From Rhizophagus clarus (lineage: Eukaryota; Glomeromycota; Glomeromycetes; Glomerales; Glomeraceae): a stretch of 64,000 bases of DNA. A model generated the notes under the pieces. It did not search any database, was not told the DNA's origin, and saw only the letters and a list, made by a program, of their open reading frames with translations. The stretch lies in contig BLAL01000197.1 of NCBI GenBank assembly GCA_015698045.1, forward strand, positions 62,001 to 126,000. Direction: 5' to 3'. Both the position numbers and the translations under genes were made by a program. Below are positions 1 through 10,842 of the stretch, piece by piece; position 1 is the stretch's first letter, and the number at the start of each line of letters is the position of its first letter.

Positions 1-597
1 AATTAAAAGAAACTTATTCTGCTATTTATGATATAAATGTAAATCAAATTGAGGTATGTTACAATAACACAAGAATTGATCGACATAACAATAAAACTAA
101 CATGCATATATAATGCCCATACATAGAATTTCTCTCCTATTGTAAGAAAATACGGTAAACTATGTAAAGATGGTCATATTATAAGTTCTAAATGGGTGAC
201 AAAAGATAAAATAAAAAATCGAAACAATTATTCAGTTGCGGTAAATGAAATTATATTTTTAAATGTTATATTATTACAAAAATATACTAATTTATTTTTA
301 TATTAGATAAACATAACTGTTGATAAATATGCTCATTTTCCCAATATATTACCAGAACTTGAAGTAAAAGAAATATTTGGTGAAATAGAATACTTCATTA
401 TGCATAGGTATAATGAATTGGAATGTATATTTGCTTATGTTCGAAAAATTGATAAATATGAAGAAGATAATTATGGGCTGATATATTTTAACAAATTTGG
501 TAGTTTCCAGTTTATTGAAGTTATTGGCATAGATAGATGTGTGGGATTTTTTAAAATTGAAAATTTATATTATATTTTAGATAGAGAAAGAATTTAA
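1..597 (+). CDS. 3' part of a spliced hypothetical protein (5' end outside window)
   Basis: Three open segments join in one frame across two short introns: exon 3-53, intron 54-126 (GTATGT...TAG), exon 127-240, intron 241-306 (GTAAAT...TAG), exon 307-597 ending in a stop. The visible C-terminal ~135 residues contain the run EYFIMHRYNELECIFAYV and later IDRCVGFFKIENLYYILDRE. This pattern resembles the C-terminal part of hypothetical proteins that often sit beside transposon genes in Rhizophagus; that is recollection, not a search. The product's function is unknown. The reading frame is uninterrupted once the introns are removed, and the codon choice is as AT-rich as its neighbours. The start and any catalytic part lie left of the window. 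Confidence 0.5.
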
Positions 598-643
598 TAA
601 ATTTAATTATAATTTTTTTAATATTATTATAAAATATTTTTCT

Positions 644-772
644 GTTGGCTACGTTATTGTACTATTAAATTTTTGATTTTATTTTAAGTGGGCTTATGAC
701 AATTCGATTTCTTAAATAGTCAAGTGGGCTATGCCAATACTATGCAATTGATTTTTGTGGCTATGTCATTGA
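644..772 (+). repeat. Four degenerate copies of a GTGGGCTATG-type motif upstream of a TATA box
   Basis: Motifs gttggctacgttattgt (644-660), gtgggcttatgacaatt (688-704), gtgggctatgccaatac (724-740) and gtggctatgtcattga (757-772) recur every 33-44 bp. They end about 75 bp before a TATA box, so they may be upstream promoter elements of the zinc-knuckle gene. A regulatory role is inferred from position only. Confidence 0.4.
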
Positions 773-847
773 CCTTAATATGGTTAAGTTTATTATACTT
801 TCAATCTTTAGATAATCAATCATTGCATCAAGATTTTCTTAAAATAC

Positions 848-855
848 TATAAATA
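848..855 (+). promoter_or_regulatory. TATA box (TATAAATA)
   Basis: A perfect TATAAATA lies 178 bp upstream of the preferred start codon at 1026 and 70 bp upstream of an alternative ATG at 918. The leader between them is A-rich. Confidence 0.45.
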
Positions 856-1025
856 GTGGACTATTCCCTAATTTAAAAATCTACCACGATTTTTTTTTTG
901 CATAAGAAAAAAAAATCATGCTTTATAAAAAAAAAAGAAAAAAAAAGAAAAAAAATCATGATTATAAAAAAAAAAAAAATACGATACTCCTCTCCTTACC
1001 CGCTTTTCTTGCTCTATCGATAAAA

Positions 1026-2026
1026 ATGTTTTCTAACAAACGAAAATTGGAGGAAACAGAGGAAGACGAAATTACATTGAAGGCCCTTAAAATAACAACT
1101 CAAGAATTAAGTAAAGGGATGGGTGAAGTGATGAGAAATGTCCACAAGGACACCTTAAATGCTATTTACAATAATAAAAATAATATTTCATGGTAAGATA
1201 ATTATATATAATAAAAATAAAAGAAAAATCTTTAATTATAATTTTAAAAATATGTTTCTTTTTTTAACCTGTAATAAATAAACCAAATAGGTCAACAACT
1301 CCAACAACTCCTGTGGTCAAAAGACCTATATTTAAGAGGCCTGTATTTAGGACTTCGTTCTTTAAACCATCAATAGGTTTTGGTATCGGTAAATTTTATT
1401 ATTTTATATAAAAAATAATTTATTTGTCACGTATGCAATGTTACCATACTCTCTGTCACCTGTGTCACAACTTTTTTATTTTTCATTGTATATCACGTCT
1501 ATAATTATAATTTGCTAATATCTTTATAAAAATATCTAACAAATGTAAAAATTTCTATTTTATAATTAGTTACGTACCCACTTCAGCGGCTGTATCAACA
1601 GCCACATCATCAGTAATGACGACAACGATACCAATGATAACAATACCAATAACAATGCAACAGCAGCAACAACACCAACTACAGCTGCAGCAGCTACAGC
1701 AACAACATCAATCACAGCTGCAGCAGCTACACCAACAATATCAACAACAGCAGCAGCAGCAGCAGCAGCAACAAGAACTCTTACCAAAGCAGCACAGTAA
1801 TATAAAATAGATTACACTATTTATTTAATAAAATTTAAAAATTATAAAAACAGATAAATTAATTTGCTTGTACTGCAAAAAAGATCATTGGCTGCACAGT
1901 TGCCCCAGTATTCCAGAAAATTACAAAGGTTTCTGTGTGCACTGCTGGCAAAGTAATAACCATGTAGCAAAGGATTGTAAAAATAAGAAGTCCAAAGAAC
2001 CATGGCGGCTTAAATCTTGTAAGTAA
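1026..2026 (+). CDS. Poly-Q, double zinc-knuckle (CCHC) protein, four exons
   Basis: Predicted exons 1026-1192, 1291-1388, 1587-1796 and 1854-2026 give 215 residues with consistent phases and GT-AG introns; the third exon uses a pyrimidine-rich acceptor at 1586. The N-terminus is charged (MFSNKRKLEETEEDE). The middle is Thr/Pro-rich followed by a Gln tract. The C-terminus holds two zinc knuckles: CX2CX3HX4C (from CLYCKKDH) and CX2CX5HX4C (from CVHCWQSNNH). Both have slightly non-standard spacing compared with CX2CX4HX4C. Such knuckles bind single-stranded nucleic acid or zinc-dependent partners; the target here is unknown. No reverse transcriptase or integrase lies nearby, so I treat it as a host or domesticated gene, although an origin from a mobile element is possible. 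An alternative start at 918 would add a Lys-rich leader. The third exon boundary is the least certain part. Confidence 0.6.
1657..1773 (+). repeat. CAA/CAG trinucleotide repeat encoding poly-Q
   Basis: Imperfect CAA/CAG repeat within exon 3 of the zinc-knuckle gene, with a purer CAG block near 1747-1770. It encodes mostly Gln with interspersed His and Leu. The Val/Ala-rich reading frame on the opposite strand is its shadow. Confidence 0.85.
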
Positions 2027-2094
2027 AATTTTCAAAATATAAAATTTAAAAACTTAATTTTAATTAACCTTTTTAATTTTGAATAGAATCTGCA

Positions 2095-2525
2095 AATTTT
2101 TTTTTTTTTTAGTTTTTTTTTTTTTTTTTATGAAATTGAAGAAAAAAAAATTTTTTTTTTTTCGTGACTAAAATTAGTCAAACTTTTTTTATATATTTTT
2201 TTTTTATAATTTTCTGGATTGGACGTTAAAAATTTTTTTTAAAAAAAAAAAAAAAAATTGAAGGGGACAAAAAATCAATTTTAATTTTTCTGGATTGGAC
2301 GCTAAAAAATTTTTTTTCAAAAAAAAAAAAAAAAGAATTTGAAGGGGATAAAAATCAAACTTTATTATATATTTTTATAATTTTCTGTGTTGAATGTTAA
2401 GGTTAAATTTTTTTCATATTTTTTTTTTTCTCGTCCAATTGGGGTTGGACACGTTTAATTGAAGTCAAACATTTTTTTTTTCTCGTCCAATTGGGGTTGG
2501 ACACGTTTGATTGGAGCAAACTTTT
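2095..2525. repeat. Homopolymer-rich tandem repeats
   Basis: Long T and A runs separate repeated blocks. A block containing TCTGGATTGGACG and, further on, GAAGGGGA occurs at about 2212-2275 and 2288-2350. A second block, CTCGTCCAATTGGGGTTGGA followed by CACGTTT, occurs at 2430-2458 and again at 2482-2510, a 52-bp period. No coding signal is seen. From 2525 to about 3190 I see nothing recognisable beyond AT-rich sequence. Confidence 0.7.
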
Positions 2526-3189
2526 TTTTGTCCAATTGTGGGGGGTGGGCATTTTTTCTTTATATTTTCTAGTGTTGGACTTTTTTTTTATAATTTTTGT
2601 TATGTAAATAATTTTCTAATGAAAAATGAAATTAGCAATCTGGGGTCTTATCATGTGAGTAAACAAGTTTTTTTAAAACAATTCCTTATTTAAAAGAACC
2701 AGGTATTTTTTATTTCATTTTTACATTTATTTTATTTTTAAGCAAAATGTTTACAAATGGTTCACTTATTTCTTTTTTAGATTTTGAGTAGCTAGATTTC
2801 AGTTTGGAAAGTAATATCTGACTGCAATACCAAGTTGATGAAGTGTTTTAATGTAATTATATAAAATATTCATTGTATATTTTTTAATAAAGCATTTACT
2901 AATGTTTTATTTTTTCTTTTTTTAGAATAATAATAATATAATTTTTCGTAATAATTATAATTTTGTTAAATCACGTGATAAGGGTTCTTGTAGTAACACC
3001 CTAATTTTGAAATTAATAAAGATACGTGATACTGGTCATAACATTAAATAAATAAAATAAAGATATGTGTTACGGTCTTTAACAATAAAAAAAAAAATAA
3101 AGATGCGTGCTATAAATATTAAATATATATAATTTTATATTGTTTTTAAATAATCTAAACTTTAATGTTTTTGATGTTTTTGAAAATAA

Positions 3190-3700
3190 AAATTTTGTAT
3201 ATTATAGTTTTAAAAATTCAGTATATATTATTTCCATATACAAATTACATTAAAAACATTAAATATACAGAATTTATACAGAATCTCCAAAAAAACGTAT
3301 ACATTTTTTGTATTTAGATTTTTTTATAGGAAATTATTAAAAGATAAAGTTCAAAAATTCCTTATAAATTCTGTATATATGGATTTATTAATTTTTTTTT
3401 AAAAACAGCATTCGGAAACAAATTACTTATTAAATATACAGAATTTTATACAGAATCTCTAAAAACGTATACAAAATGATCATTTTTCGTATTTAGATTT
3501 CATTATTAAAAGATGAAGTTCAAAAATTCCTTACAAATTTCATATACATTGATTTTTTCCGTATATGCTAATTTTTTAAAAAAACATCCAAGAATGAATT
3601 ACTTATTAAATATACAGAATTTTTATACGGAATTGCTAAAAACGTATCTCAAAAGTATACAAAACATGTCATTCCCGTATACACATTTCTTATAGGGTAT
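3190..3700. repeat. Satellite-like array, ~170-bp unit, about three copies
   Basis: The core aaatatacagaatt recurs at 3261, 3432 and 3608, and gttcaaaaattcc at 3349 and 3518, giving periods of 169-176 bp. Each unit also carries a GTATAC/ACGTATAC motif. A further dispersed copy lies near 12310-12520 in the same orientation. Confidence 0.75.
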
Positions 3701-3715
3701 TTCTCCAAATTGTTT

Positions 3716-4560
3716 TTAAACTATTTCTATAAAGATTTCTATTGGATAGTTTTTTGGGATATCTACAAATTTAATACTACGTTCGTATATTCTTTTTAGC
3801 TTGTTTGATATGACTTTGTTAATGTTGTCATCATTAACTGTAAAAAATTTTACTTTGAGTTCACCCAATAATACATCGTTTATTGCGGTATTATCAATTT
3901 TGCTGCTGAAGTTTATGATGATTATGGAAATGTTGCATATGGTATCTATGCGTACTCCTTTAAAGGAATCATGTTGTGCAAAATGTTGACAGACTTTGTT
4001 AAAAATCTCATTCTGGTTTTGATAGATTTGGAAGTGATTTAAGCAAAAGGATGAGAAATTTTGTTCTCCACCATAATTAGAAAAGTCTAGGTTCTCATGC
4101 ATTCAAGTATCTTGATTGGTGTCGTTAATTGGTTGTTTTCCTTTTCTGGGTAAGATTGTGTTTTATGTACTACCATTATGTTGATCATTTGTCGCAGTAG
4201 CATTACTGCGTTGTTCGTTGTTTGGAGCGTGGATGGAATCGTCCAAATTATTTTGTTGAGTATGGGTTGAGTTTTGAGTGGTATTATTAGTATTATCATC
4301 AATGACATTTCTCTATTCAGTCATTACGATATCATTTGTTTCATCCGTACAGACTTTTTGTCTTTTGGATTCTTTTGGTTTTTCATTGATTATTGACTGA
4401 TCAGTGTTTAAAGTGGGTGTTCTGGAAGAGGTATCTGAAATATTTTCATCTTCTTCTATACTGTTTTTGTTTGTTCCATGAGTACTATTGGGGTGGTCAT
4501 TAGTTATTTATGCCCCTACAGCATTTCTTTTACTTGCGCTCTAGTAGTTCTAGTTGACAT
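3716..4560 (-). pseudogene. Broken transposon ORF1-like gene
   Basis: Reading leftwards, a coding-like frame opens with MSTRTTRAQVKEML and runs through an Asn/Thr/Gln-rich, low-complexity region into a ~128-residue segment containing FKGVRIDTICNISIIIINFS. This resembles accessory proteins carried by Rhizophagus retroelements as I recall them; the exact family is uncertain. It is broken in several places and appears old. No reverse transcriptase domain adjoins it, so only this part was left or ever inserted. Confidence 0.5.
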
Positions 4561-5169
4561 TTTTGTATATTATATATTTTTCTGAAATTTGTTTTGGTCT
4601 ATTTGAGTACTTTTATATGGTTTGGAATATGTTTTTCTATCGATTTTTGTAAAGAAAAAGTAACTTTTCTATGTAGTTTTTGTATATTTTCGTTATTTTT
4701 CTTTATGATAATTTTTGGTCTTAGGATCGATGGGACTAGATGCGGAGATCGTTAACTTTGAATTTTAATATTATTGTTTACTATAAAAATCACATGACTA
4801 TGACATAATTTCGGCCATTTCGACTTTTGGAGGGGCCTAGGTCAAAATCATTTCGATCATTTCAACCATTTCGGGGTCAAAATTAACTAATTTCAGTTTC
4901 ATGTATTATATAATTATTAGGCACCCCTATAAAAAAACTGGACACGTTTTTAATAAGTTTTTTATACGATTTTTTTCCTTAGAAATAACGTATCACAATA
5001 GACCATTGAAAAGATACAGAAAAATACACAATTCTGTATCACCATATACGCAGATCTTAACTCTAACCCCAATTTTTGAAATATAACCCAGATTTTTGTG
5101 TAATAATTATAATAACGGTCAGATCAGTTGACACTGCTAAGTAACACCAATGACAAAATTTTTTTTACA
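4561..5169. other. Non-coding interval
   Basis: No open frame or known RNA was recognised. A pyrimidine/purine block with TTTCGRYC repeats (about 4810-4880: catttcgac, catttcgatc, catttcaacc, catttcgggg) is a short degenerate tandem repeat of about 20 bp. A good 3' splice site (ttttttttacag) ends the interval at 5169 and leads into the dead SAM-domain gene. Confidence 0.5.
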
Positions 5170-6088
5170 GTTTTTTAAAGCATGAAATCGAGACCGTAGA
5201 AGATATAAATAAACATGATGTTGACTTTCTCTTAGTTTTAAAAAATAATATTCAAGTTAAAGAAGAACATCTTAATATTTTCTGTAAACAAGAAATAACC
5301 GGTTATTTCCTTCTTATAACAACTGAAGAAAAGTTTAAAAGTTATGGATTGAAAGAAGGACTGGCAATGATTCTTGTGGATTTTGCTCATAAATGTAAGG
5401 AAGAATGTATGAAAAATAAGAAAAGGCCATTTTCTTCATATAAATTATATATGTATTATTTAAAAAGGTTTAAAATTTAAACAGTTTAGCTTCCATTCCT
5501 CAATTTACACTGCACTCAAGTAGCGAAGTAGAATTGGACAATGCATTAATGAATTAAAATGTAGATTGCGTAACTTGGGAGGTTTGGTTCTTGACAATAA
5601 CGAGGCAATGCGTGATTAGTACATTTCACTAATTCCTCACATTGCAATTAATATTGTCAGAGAATTAACTAGAACAAATTAATTTGTTCTCCAACTTAAA
5701 GTTGTAGGTGATAAAAACAAAACACTGGTCATGTTGATTATGATCTGAAGAGCTGATTTGTATCACTGAAAGCAAGCAACATGCAATTAATATAAGTTTC
5801 ATTCAAATGTTACAAATTAACAAGAAAAAACTATGTAAAGCAGGCATTATTTTTGGGAATGCTAAATATCTTTATGGTATTATCACAACAGTGACAGAAT
5901 GGTATTTTTTATTATACAGTCAGAAGAAATCTTATGTACATTTAAAAATCCAATCACTATCAAGTTCCCTACTTTAACAGATTCAGAAGAGGATGCAAAA
6001 ATGTAAAACGGGTATTGGGGTTATTGTTAGTTTATTGAAAAGTAGATTTGAGGATGAAAAACCACCTTCTAAAAAAACAAAAAAATGA
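5170..6088 (+). pseudogene. Dead copy of a Rhizophagus SAM-domain gene
   Basis: The first ~103 codons read as a SAM-like domain: FLKHEIETVEDINKHDVDFL at its start, then QEITGYFLL and a KSYGLKEGLAMILVDFA helix, followed by a Lys-rich linker and KRPFSSYK. Further on the frame shifts between recognisable pieces: KCRLRNLGGLVLDNNEAMRD, ISLIPHIAINIVRELT and LYGIITTVTEWYFLLYSQKK, ending near 6088 with KSRFEDEKPPSKKTKK. I recall this order (SAM domain, then a DNase-like region, then a basic tail) from a large Rhizophagus family. Several in-frame stops and frame changes separate the pieces, so this is a pseudogene. The family's role is unknown to me; effector or nuclease functions have been suggested for similar proteins. 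Confidence 0.55.
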
Positions 6089-6289
6089 TCTATAGGGTAA
6101 TCTTGTGAGGGATCATATAGAAACATTATTATGTATGATAGAAGTATGATTAGTATAATAGGCAATAATAGAAAATCAGCATTGTCTTTATTTATTTTTT
6201 TGAAAATTTCTTAGTTTATACAGTGTGTCCGAACACGGTACACATGATTTAATAATGTAATTTATACGGTGTGAAATAGTTTATTATTT

Positions 6290-6560
6290 TTTTTTCAGAC
6301 TTTTTAGGCATGACCTTTAGTTACTCCTTTAGCTTCAGGAAGGTAATAGATAGTTTTTTTTCTTTTATTTTCCTTTCCTTTGACTTTTATTAACTTGTTC
6401 GTGCTTTTTTTAGACCTGGCTGTTTTTAGTTCCGTTACGGCAGAAATCCAAGGTGAGTTTTACTTTTTTTGTTTTCTTTTTGTTCTTTCCTTTGTTTTTT
6501 ACTAACCTTCTTATTTTTTTTTTAGACGTGTACCATCTCTGAATATTCAAGTAAGTTTTT
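6290..6560 (+). other. Series of mini-exon-like segments flanked by splice signals
   Basis: Short unique segments (about 6299-6342, 6415-6451 and 6526-6551) are each followed by a donor (GTAATA, GTGAGT, GTAAGT) and preceded by TTTTAG/TTTCAG. They look like 25-45-nt exons of an otherwise lost or non-coding transcript. No extended protein frame was established across them. Confidence 0.3.
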
Positions 6561-7190
6561 TTCATCTCTTTCTCATTGTTTATTTTCTTTAAAATGATAT
6601 TAACTGATTTTCTTTTCCTTTTTCTATGGTGGGTATTCTGGCCTTTCTTGTATTGTTTCCCCTTTATTTCTCTTACTTTCCTTTATCCATTTCATTATTT
6701 CTTTCATTTTTTTTCTTTCATTTTTTCGCTTCTCCTTTTGTTTCCTTCATTTCTTTTTTTGTTTCTTTCATGATTCTTCCATAATCTTTCATTGTTTCAT
6801 TGTATTGATCTTTGGGTTCTTTAATTGCTTTTTTCATTTCTTTCATTGTTTTTCATTCCCCTTTGCTTTTCTTCATCTTCTTTCTTCATCTCGTCTTGTT
6901 CTTTCTTATTAACCATTCATTTCTTTTATTTCTTTTCACTACCCTTTTGTTTTTTTCATTCCCTTAACTTATTTTTGTTTCTTTCACTTTTTTTATTCCC
7001 CTTCATTCATTCCTTTTTATTTCCCTTTTGTTTTTTCGTTCATCTCATTATTTCTTCATTTTTTTCGTTCAATTTCACTATCCTTAACATTTTTTTTTCC
7101 TTTTACTTCCTATTTAATTATCTTCATCCCTTTTCATTTATCTTTCCTTTTTTTCACTCCCCTTAATTTTTCACTGTTTATTTTTCTTAT
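6560..7190. repeat. Pyrimidine-rich low-complexity tract
   Basis: About 630 bp of TTTCATT/CTTTC-type sequence on the + strand. It produces long Phe/Leu/Ser reading frames that are composition artefacts. No gene is supported here. From 7190 to 7520 there is ordinary AT-rich sequence with a TATAAAAG at 7387-7394 that could be the promoter of the next gene. Confidence 0.8.
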
Positions 7191-7524
7191 ATATTGCATT
7201 TACATTACAGCATTATGACATTAACAATACAATTAAAATTTTGCAATTCTTGTGATGTAACTTATTTTTTATCATAAAACTAGCCAATAAAATTTAAAAT
7301 AAAATTGAAAATTTGATAGATCAAGTTATAAATCGTGTGATACAGTATCACCAGTACAAATATATTTTTTTTACATAAATTATTGTTATAAAAGGGTTCA
7401 TTTAATTCATGTGTAATGTTGATCTGACAACTAGCCAATATGTTTAAGCATTTTGATTGGTAAAGATTTTAGTTATATCTAATGCTATCTATTCGATACG
7501 TAAAAAAATCAACTTTTTGCAAAT

Positions 7525-9818
7525 ATGTTTCAGTCCAGTTACCCCGCGTCCAACATTCTTAAAATTAACCAAAATAGTATTTACTATACTTACAATATTA
7601 TTAAAGAAGGGTTTTATCCTTCAAATAATATACTTTGTTATACTTCTGCTCGTAGTAGTGACCAATTTAAGATTCCTGTCGATTATATGATTCATACAAG
7701 CTAGGGTAAAGGAATATCTCAACATATGATATGATGTGAAATTAGCTATGTAGAATCAGTACCAGTTTTCAAAATATAGTTTGGAGAAGACTATCAAAAT
7801 TATATATTATCTACAACTTTGGTTACAAATGCAGCAAACACTTATTTGCAGGTGGATTTATTTGACTAAAATTTGTTTATAATGCGTTATATCCAAGTAA
7901 TTAAATTTCAAATTAATATTTATTTCACAGATTAAGAGACCTAATACTCAAGTTAGGCTTTCTGGTATTCATGTATTTGGTCTTAATCTCCAAGAATTAG
8001 AAAAAGAACGCGAAAGAAAACAAAATTCCTGTCTTCTTAAACCATTTAATAAGCTAAGCAATTCCATGAAAACTAAAAGAGTACATGCATTTAGTGAACA
8101 TTTAACAGTTGATTTTAAAAACACAGCAATTAGTTATTTAAATCCTAATGATCATTTGAATCTACAAGAAATTCGTTTTGCTGTTCAAGAAAAAACCTTT
8201 AAAGCTAATTTTGGAATTCAAGATATGGAAAAGGAAAATCAGCGAAACGAATCATTTATTAAAGTAATTGATCAAGGGCTTATTTCACGGGATTCATATC
8301 GAAAGTTAGCTGCACTCCAATCTGAATTGCCACGTGAAAGTGCTATTTACAAAACTAAAAAAAAAATTAATGAACAAATGAATCAAGCAATTCCTATTTC
8401 AATTTTAAATATATCAGGCCAACAATCTTCTGTTTCAATTAATAAAGATTCAAATACTATTAATGATTCTGAGGTTATAAAAGAGGTTTTAAAATATATC
8501 AGAAAAGCTGGATATCGCAAAATCAAAGATATTTTACTTTTTATACTTCTGGGTCTTATTAATCAAAATGTTCTCAATCCTAATGATCTGACTATTCATT
8601 TGCGATTATCAGATGATGGTTGAAATGTAGGGAAAAAGGTTAAGCACGTTATGATTACGTGTGTTATTTTAAATGACATTATGAATATTCAAAAATCAAA
8701 TTATCATCATACTATTATTTTATATCCAGGTATAGAAAAATATGAAATTTTACAAGAAGTAATGACACCAATAATTAATGAATTAAATGACCTGGTAATA
8801 AATGGACTTAAAAATTCAACTGGAAAAATATGGAAAATTAAACCATATTTTAGTAGTGACTGGAAATTTTTGTCTATTATACTTGGTTTCAATGCCTCTA
8901 ATGCAAATTATTTCTGTCCCTGGTGTCTGTGTACTAAGAAAGATATTGGTAATAAAAATAAGGTTTATACTATTGAAAAAAATATGAATCAATTGGATCC
9001 TGCCTTTTTTAACCATCATTCATCAGAAAAACCACCACCAGGTCATATCAAACCTCCTCTTCTTAAAATAATTCCTTTAGATTATTATATTGCAGATGAA
9101 CTGCATATAATGTTAAGAATTTGGGATCAGTTATGGCTACTTGTACTTCAAGAACTTAAAGTGCAAAATCGGGTTTAATGATTCAATTAGAGCAGTTATC
9201 ATCACTGAGATGCGTAGAATTTCAGTTACATTTCAATTTTGGCAAGATCAGGAAACACAGAGTTGGGCACATACATCATTAATGGGAGGTGACAAGGAAG
9301 CTGTATTGAAAAGCTTTGATTTTAGAGTGATTTTTAACGAGGAATATGCACTTTTAATTAATCGTTTATGGCGAGATTTTTATCAGCTTTACAAAGATAT
9401 GAAGTCCAAAGAAACTGATCCAACTCAATTTGCGAATAAAGCAAAACAATGGTTAGACTTATTTCTTACTCCTTCATAGGGTGAACCTAATACTATTACT
9501 TTTAAGATAGGTCCTTATCGTCCAAGGGATGTAACACCGTATATGCATGTTCTAATTCATCATTTACCCAAATTTATGGAACAGCATCAACGATTTGGAT
9601 TAAGTGCTTTTTCCTGCAGCCCTGTAGAAAAAAAAAATCATGAGCATATTTCTTCATTCTTTTGGAAAACAATGAAAGATGGCGGAAAAGGAGCAGAAAG
9701 AAAGTCAGCTATCTTTGAAATATTACATTATGAAAACAGATCACTATATTTTACTCAAAAAGATACTGCTGATAAATACCTGAAACCTCAACATATTCAT
9801 ATTAAAAACACAAATTGA
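7525..9818 (+). pseudogene. Broken transposase-like gene (FxCPWC family)
   Basis: Coding-like frames extend from a possible ATG at 7525 (MFQSSYPASNILKINQNSIY) through an intron-like break before 7931 to a stop at 9818. Marker motifs are LRLSDDG, GKKVKHVMITCVILND, YFSSDWKFLSIILGFNA, NYFCPWCLC, DELHIMLRIWDQLW and a His-rich C-terminal part (HVLIHHLPKFM). The spacing of acidic residues around SDDG and SSDW and the inserted CxxC are compatible with an RNase H-fold transposase, but I could not fix the superfamily. It is broken in about four places, while most of the protein is still readable, so the loss looks recent. It converges on the C2H2 gene 149 bp downstream; the pair probably formed one element. 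Confidence 0.55.
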
Positions 9819-9966
9819 TTTTTTTTTCTTTTATTCTATGTGAATGCAATCTATGGAGTACATAATAAAATCATATTGATTAATGATCCACCTTTAATAT
9901 TTCTAATGAATATGTACAGTTTTATGATAATACAATTTAATATTCCTAACGAATATATACAAGTTT

Positions 9967-10758
9967 CTATGATAATGAGATTTGTTGAATGCGAAAGTTT
10001 AAATAAATGTACCCTGCTAAAGTCTTATTGTTCTTTGCATCTTCACTTTTTTTACATTTCCACTCAATTGTTAATTTAGGCAAATTAAATTTCTTTAATC
10101 GATTTTTTGGAATACGTTTTCCATTTTGATAAACATTTTCTTGATTAGCTTCTATTTCAGCCTGTGCATCAAATAATACAACGAAAGTTTGTTGATCATT
10201 TTTAAAGAATTTGCGTCCCCAACTTGGATTACCAAATAAATTAGATGTTTTTGTGTATGCATCGGATCCTTGAAAGAAGCACTTATAACTACCAGAACGA
10301 TAGTTATAATGATGAATGTATCCCTCAAAAACTCCAAAAAATAAACTTTCTAAGCAAGAAAAAGAAATAGTTTGTCTACCCGACTTAGAAAAATACCCCT
10401 TTAATTTATTTTGAATAACATGAACGAAGTGTGCTTTAAATTCTGTTATTGCTTCTGAAGGCAATGTATATAGATCTTCACGTCGTTCATTATATTTTTT
10501 TACAATATTTTTATGATGCGTTAATCCAGCTTTGCTCTTGTATATAGCTTTACAAATGGCACATTCATATTGTTGTAAAACAGAAGGTGGTGATAGAGGT
10601 GGAGTAAGAACAGCAGAAACACCAGTTTTATTGTTATTGCTGCACATGTTTTTCTATAAAAATTTTTTTAAAAATATTAAGAATTAAAAATAAAAAAAAA
10701 TACTTCATTTAAAACAACTTTAACTTACTTTCTTATAAAATGTACAAGTGTTAGACAT
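9967..10758 (-). CDS. C2H2 zinc-finger protein, two exons, transposon-associated
   Basis: Exon 1 (10758-10729) encodes MSNTCTFYKK. A 75-nt intron (10728-10654, GTAAGT...TATAG) leads in phase 0 to exon 2 (10653-9967), total 238 residues. Starting at the internal ATG at 10647 is the alternative. A degenerate C2H2 finger (YECAICKAIY...LTHHK) lies near residue 40; it has CX2C and His-His rather than a standard HX3-5H. A conserved-looking aromatic block follows (QTISFSCLESLFFGVFEGYIHHY, of which the core is SLFFGVFEGYIHHY), then basic KKFNLPKLTIEWK. I recall similar C2H2 proteins in many Rhizophagus loci. The frame is intact. Its convergent placement against the broken transposase-like gene suggests a DNA-binding accessory protein of that element; this role is inferred. 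Confidence 0.6.
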
Positions 10759-10842
10759 GGTTAGGCGTTGGAATGATTGGTTAGGTGTTGGAACGATTGG
10801 CTAGGTGTTGAAACGATTGGTTAGACGTTAGAACGATTGGTT
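10759..10842 (+). repeat. Four 20-bp tandem repeats directly upstream of the C2H2 start codon
   Basis: Units ggttaggcgttggaatgatt (10759-10778), ggttaggtgttggaacgatt (10779-10798), ggctaggtgttgaaacgatt (10799-10818) and ggttagacgttagaacgatt (10819-10838) abut the ATG at 10758. They may be binding sites for the encoded zinc-finger protein, element sub-terminal repeats, or leader repeats. Confidence 0.85.

Noticed and set aside
1566-1787. Minus-strand Val/Ala-rich frame of 73 codons
   Set aside because: It is the antisense of the CAA/CAG repeat of the zinc-knuckle gene and a pure composition artefact.
6576-7166. Long Phe/Leu/Ser frames
   Set aside because: Produced by the pyrimidine-rich tract; no splice or start context and no domain-like pattern.
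8707-9019. Short minus-strand frames
   Set aside because: Shadows of the transposase-like relic on the + strand.
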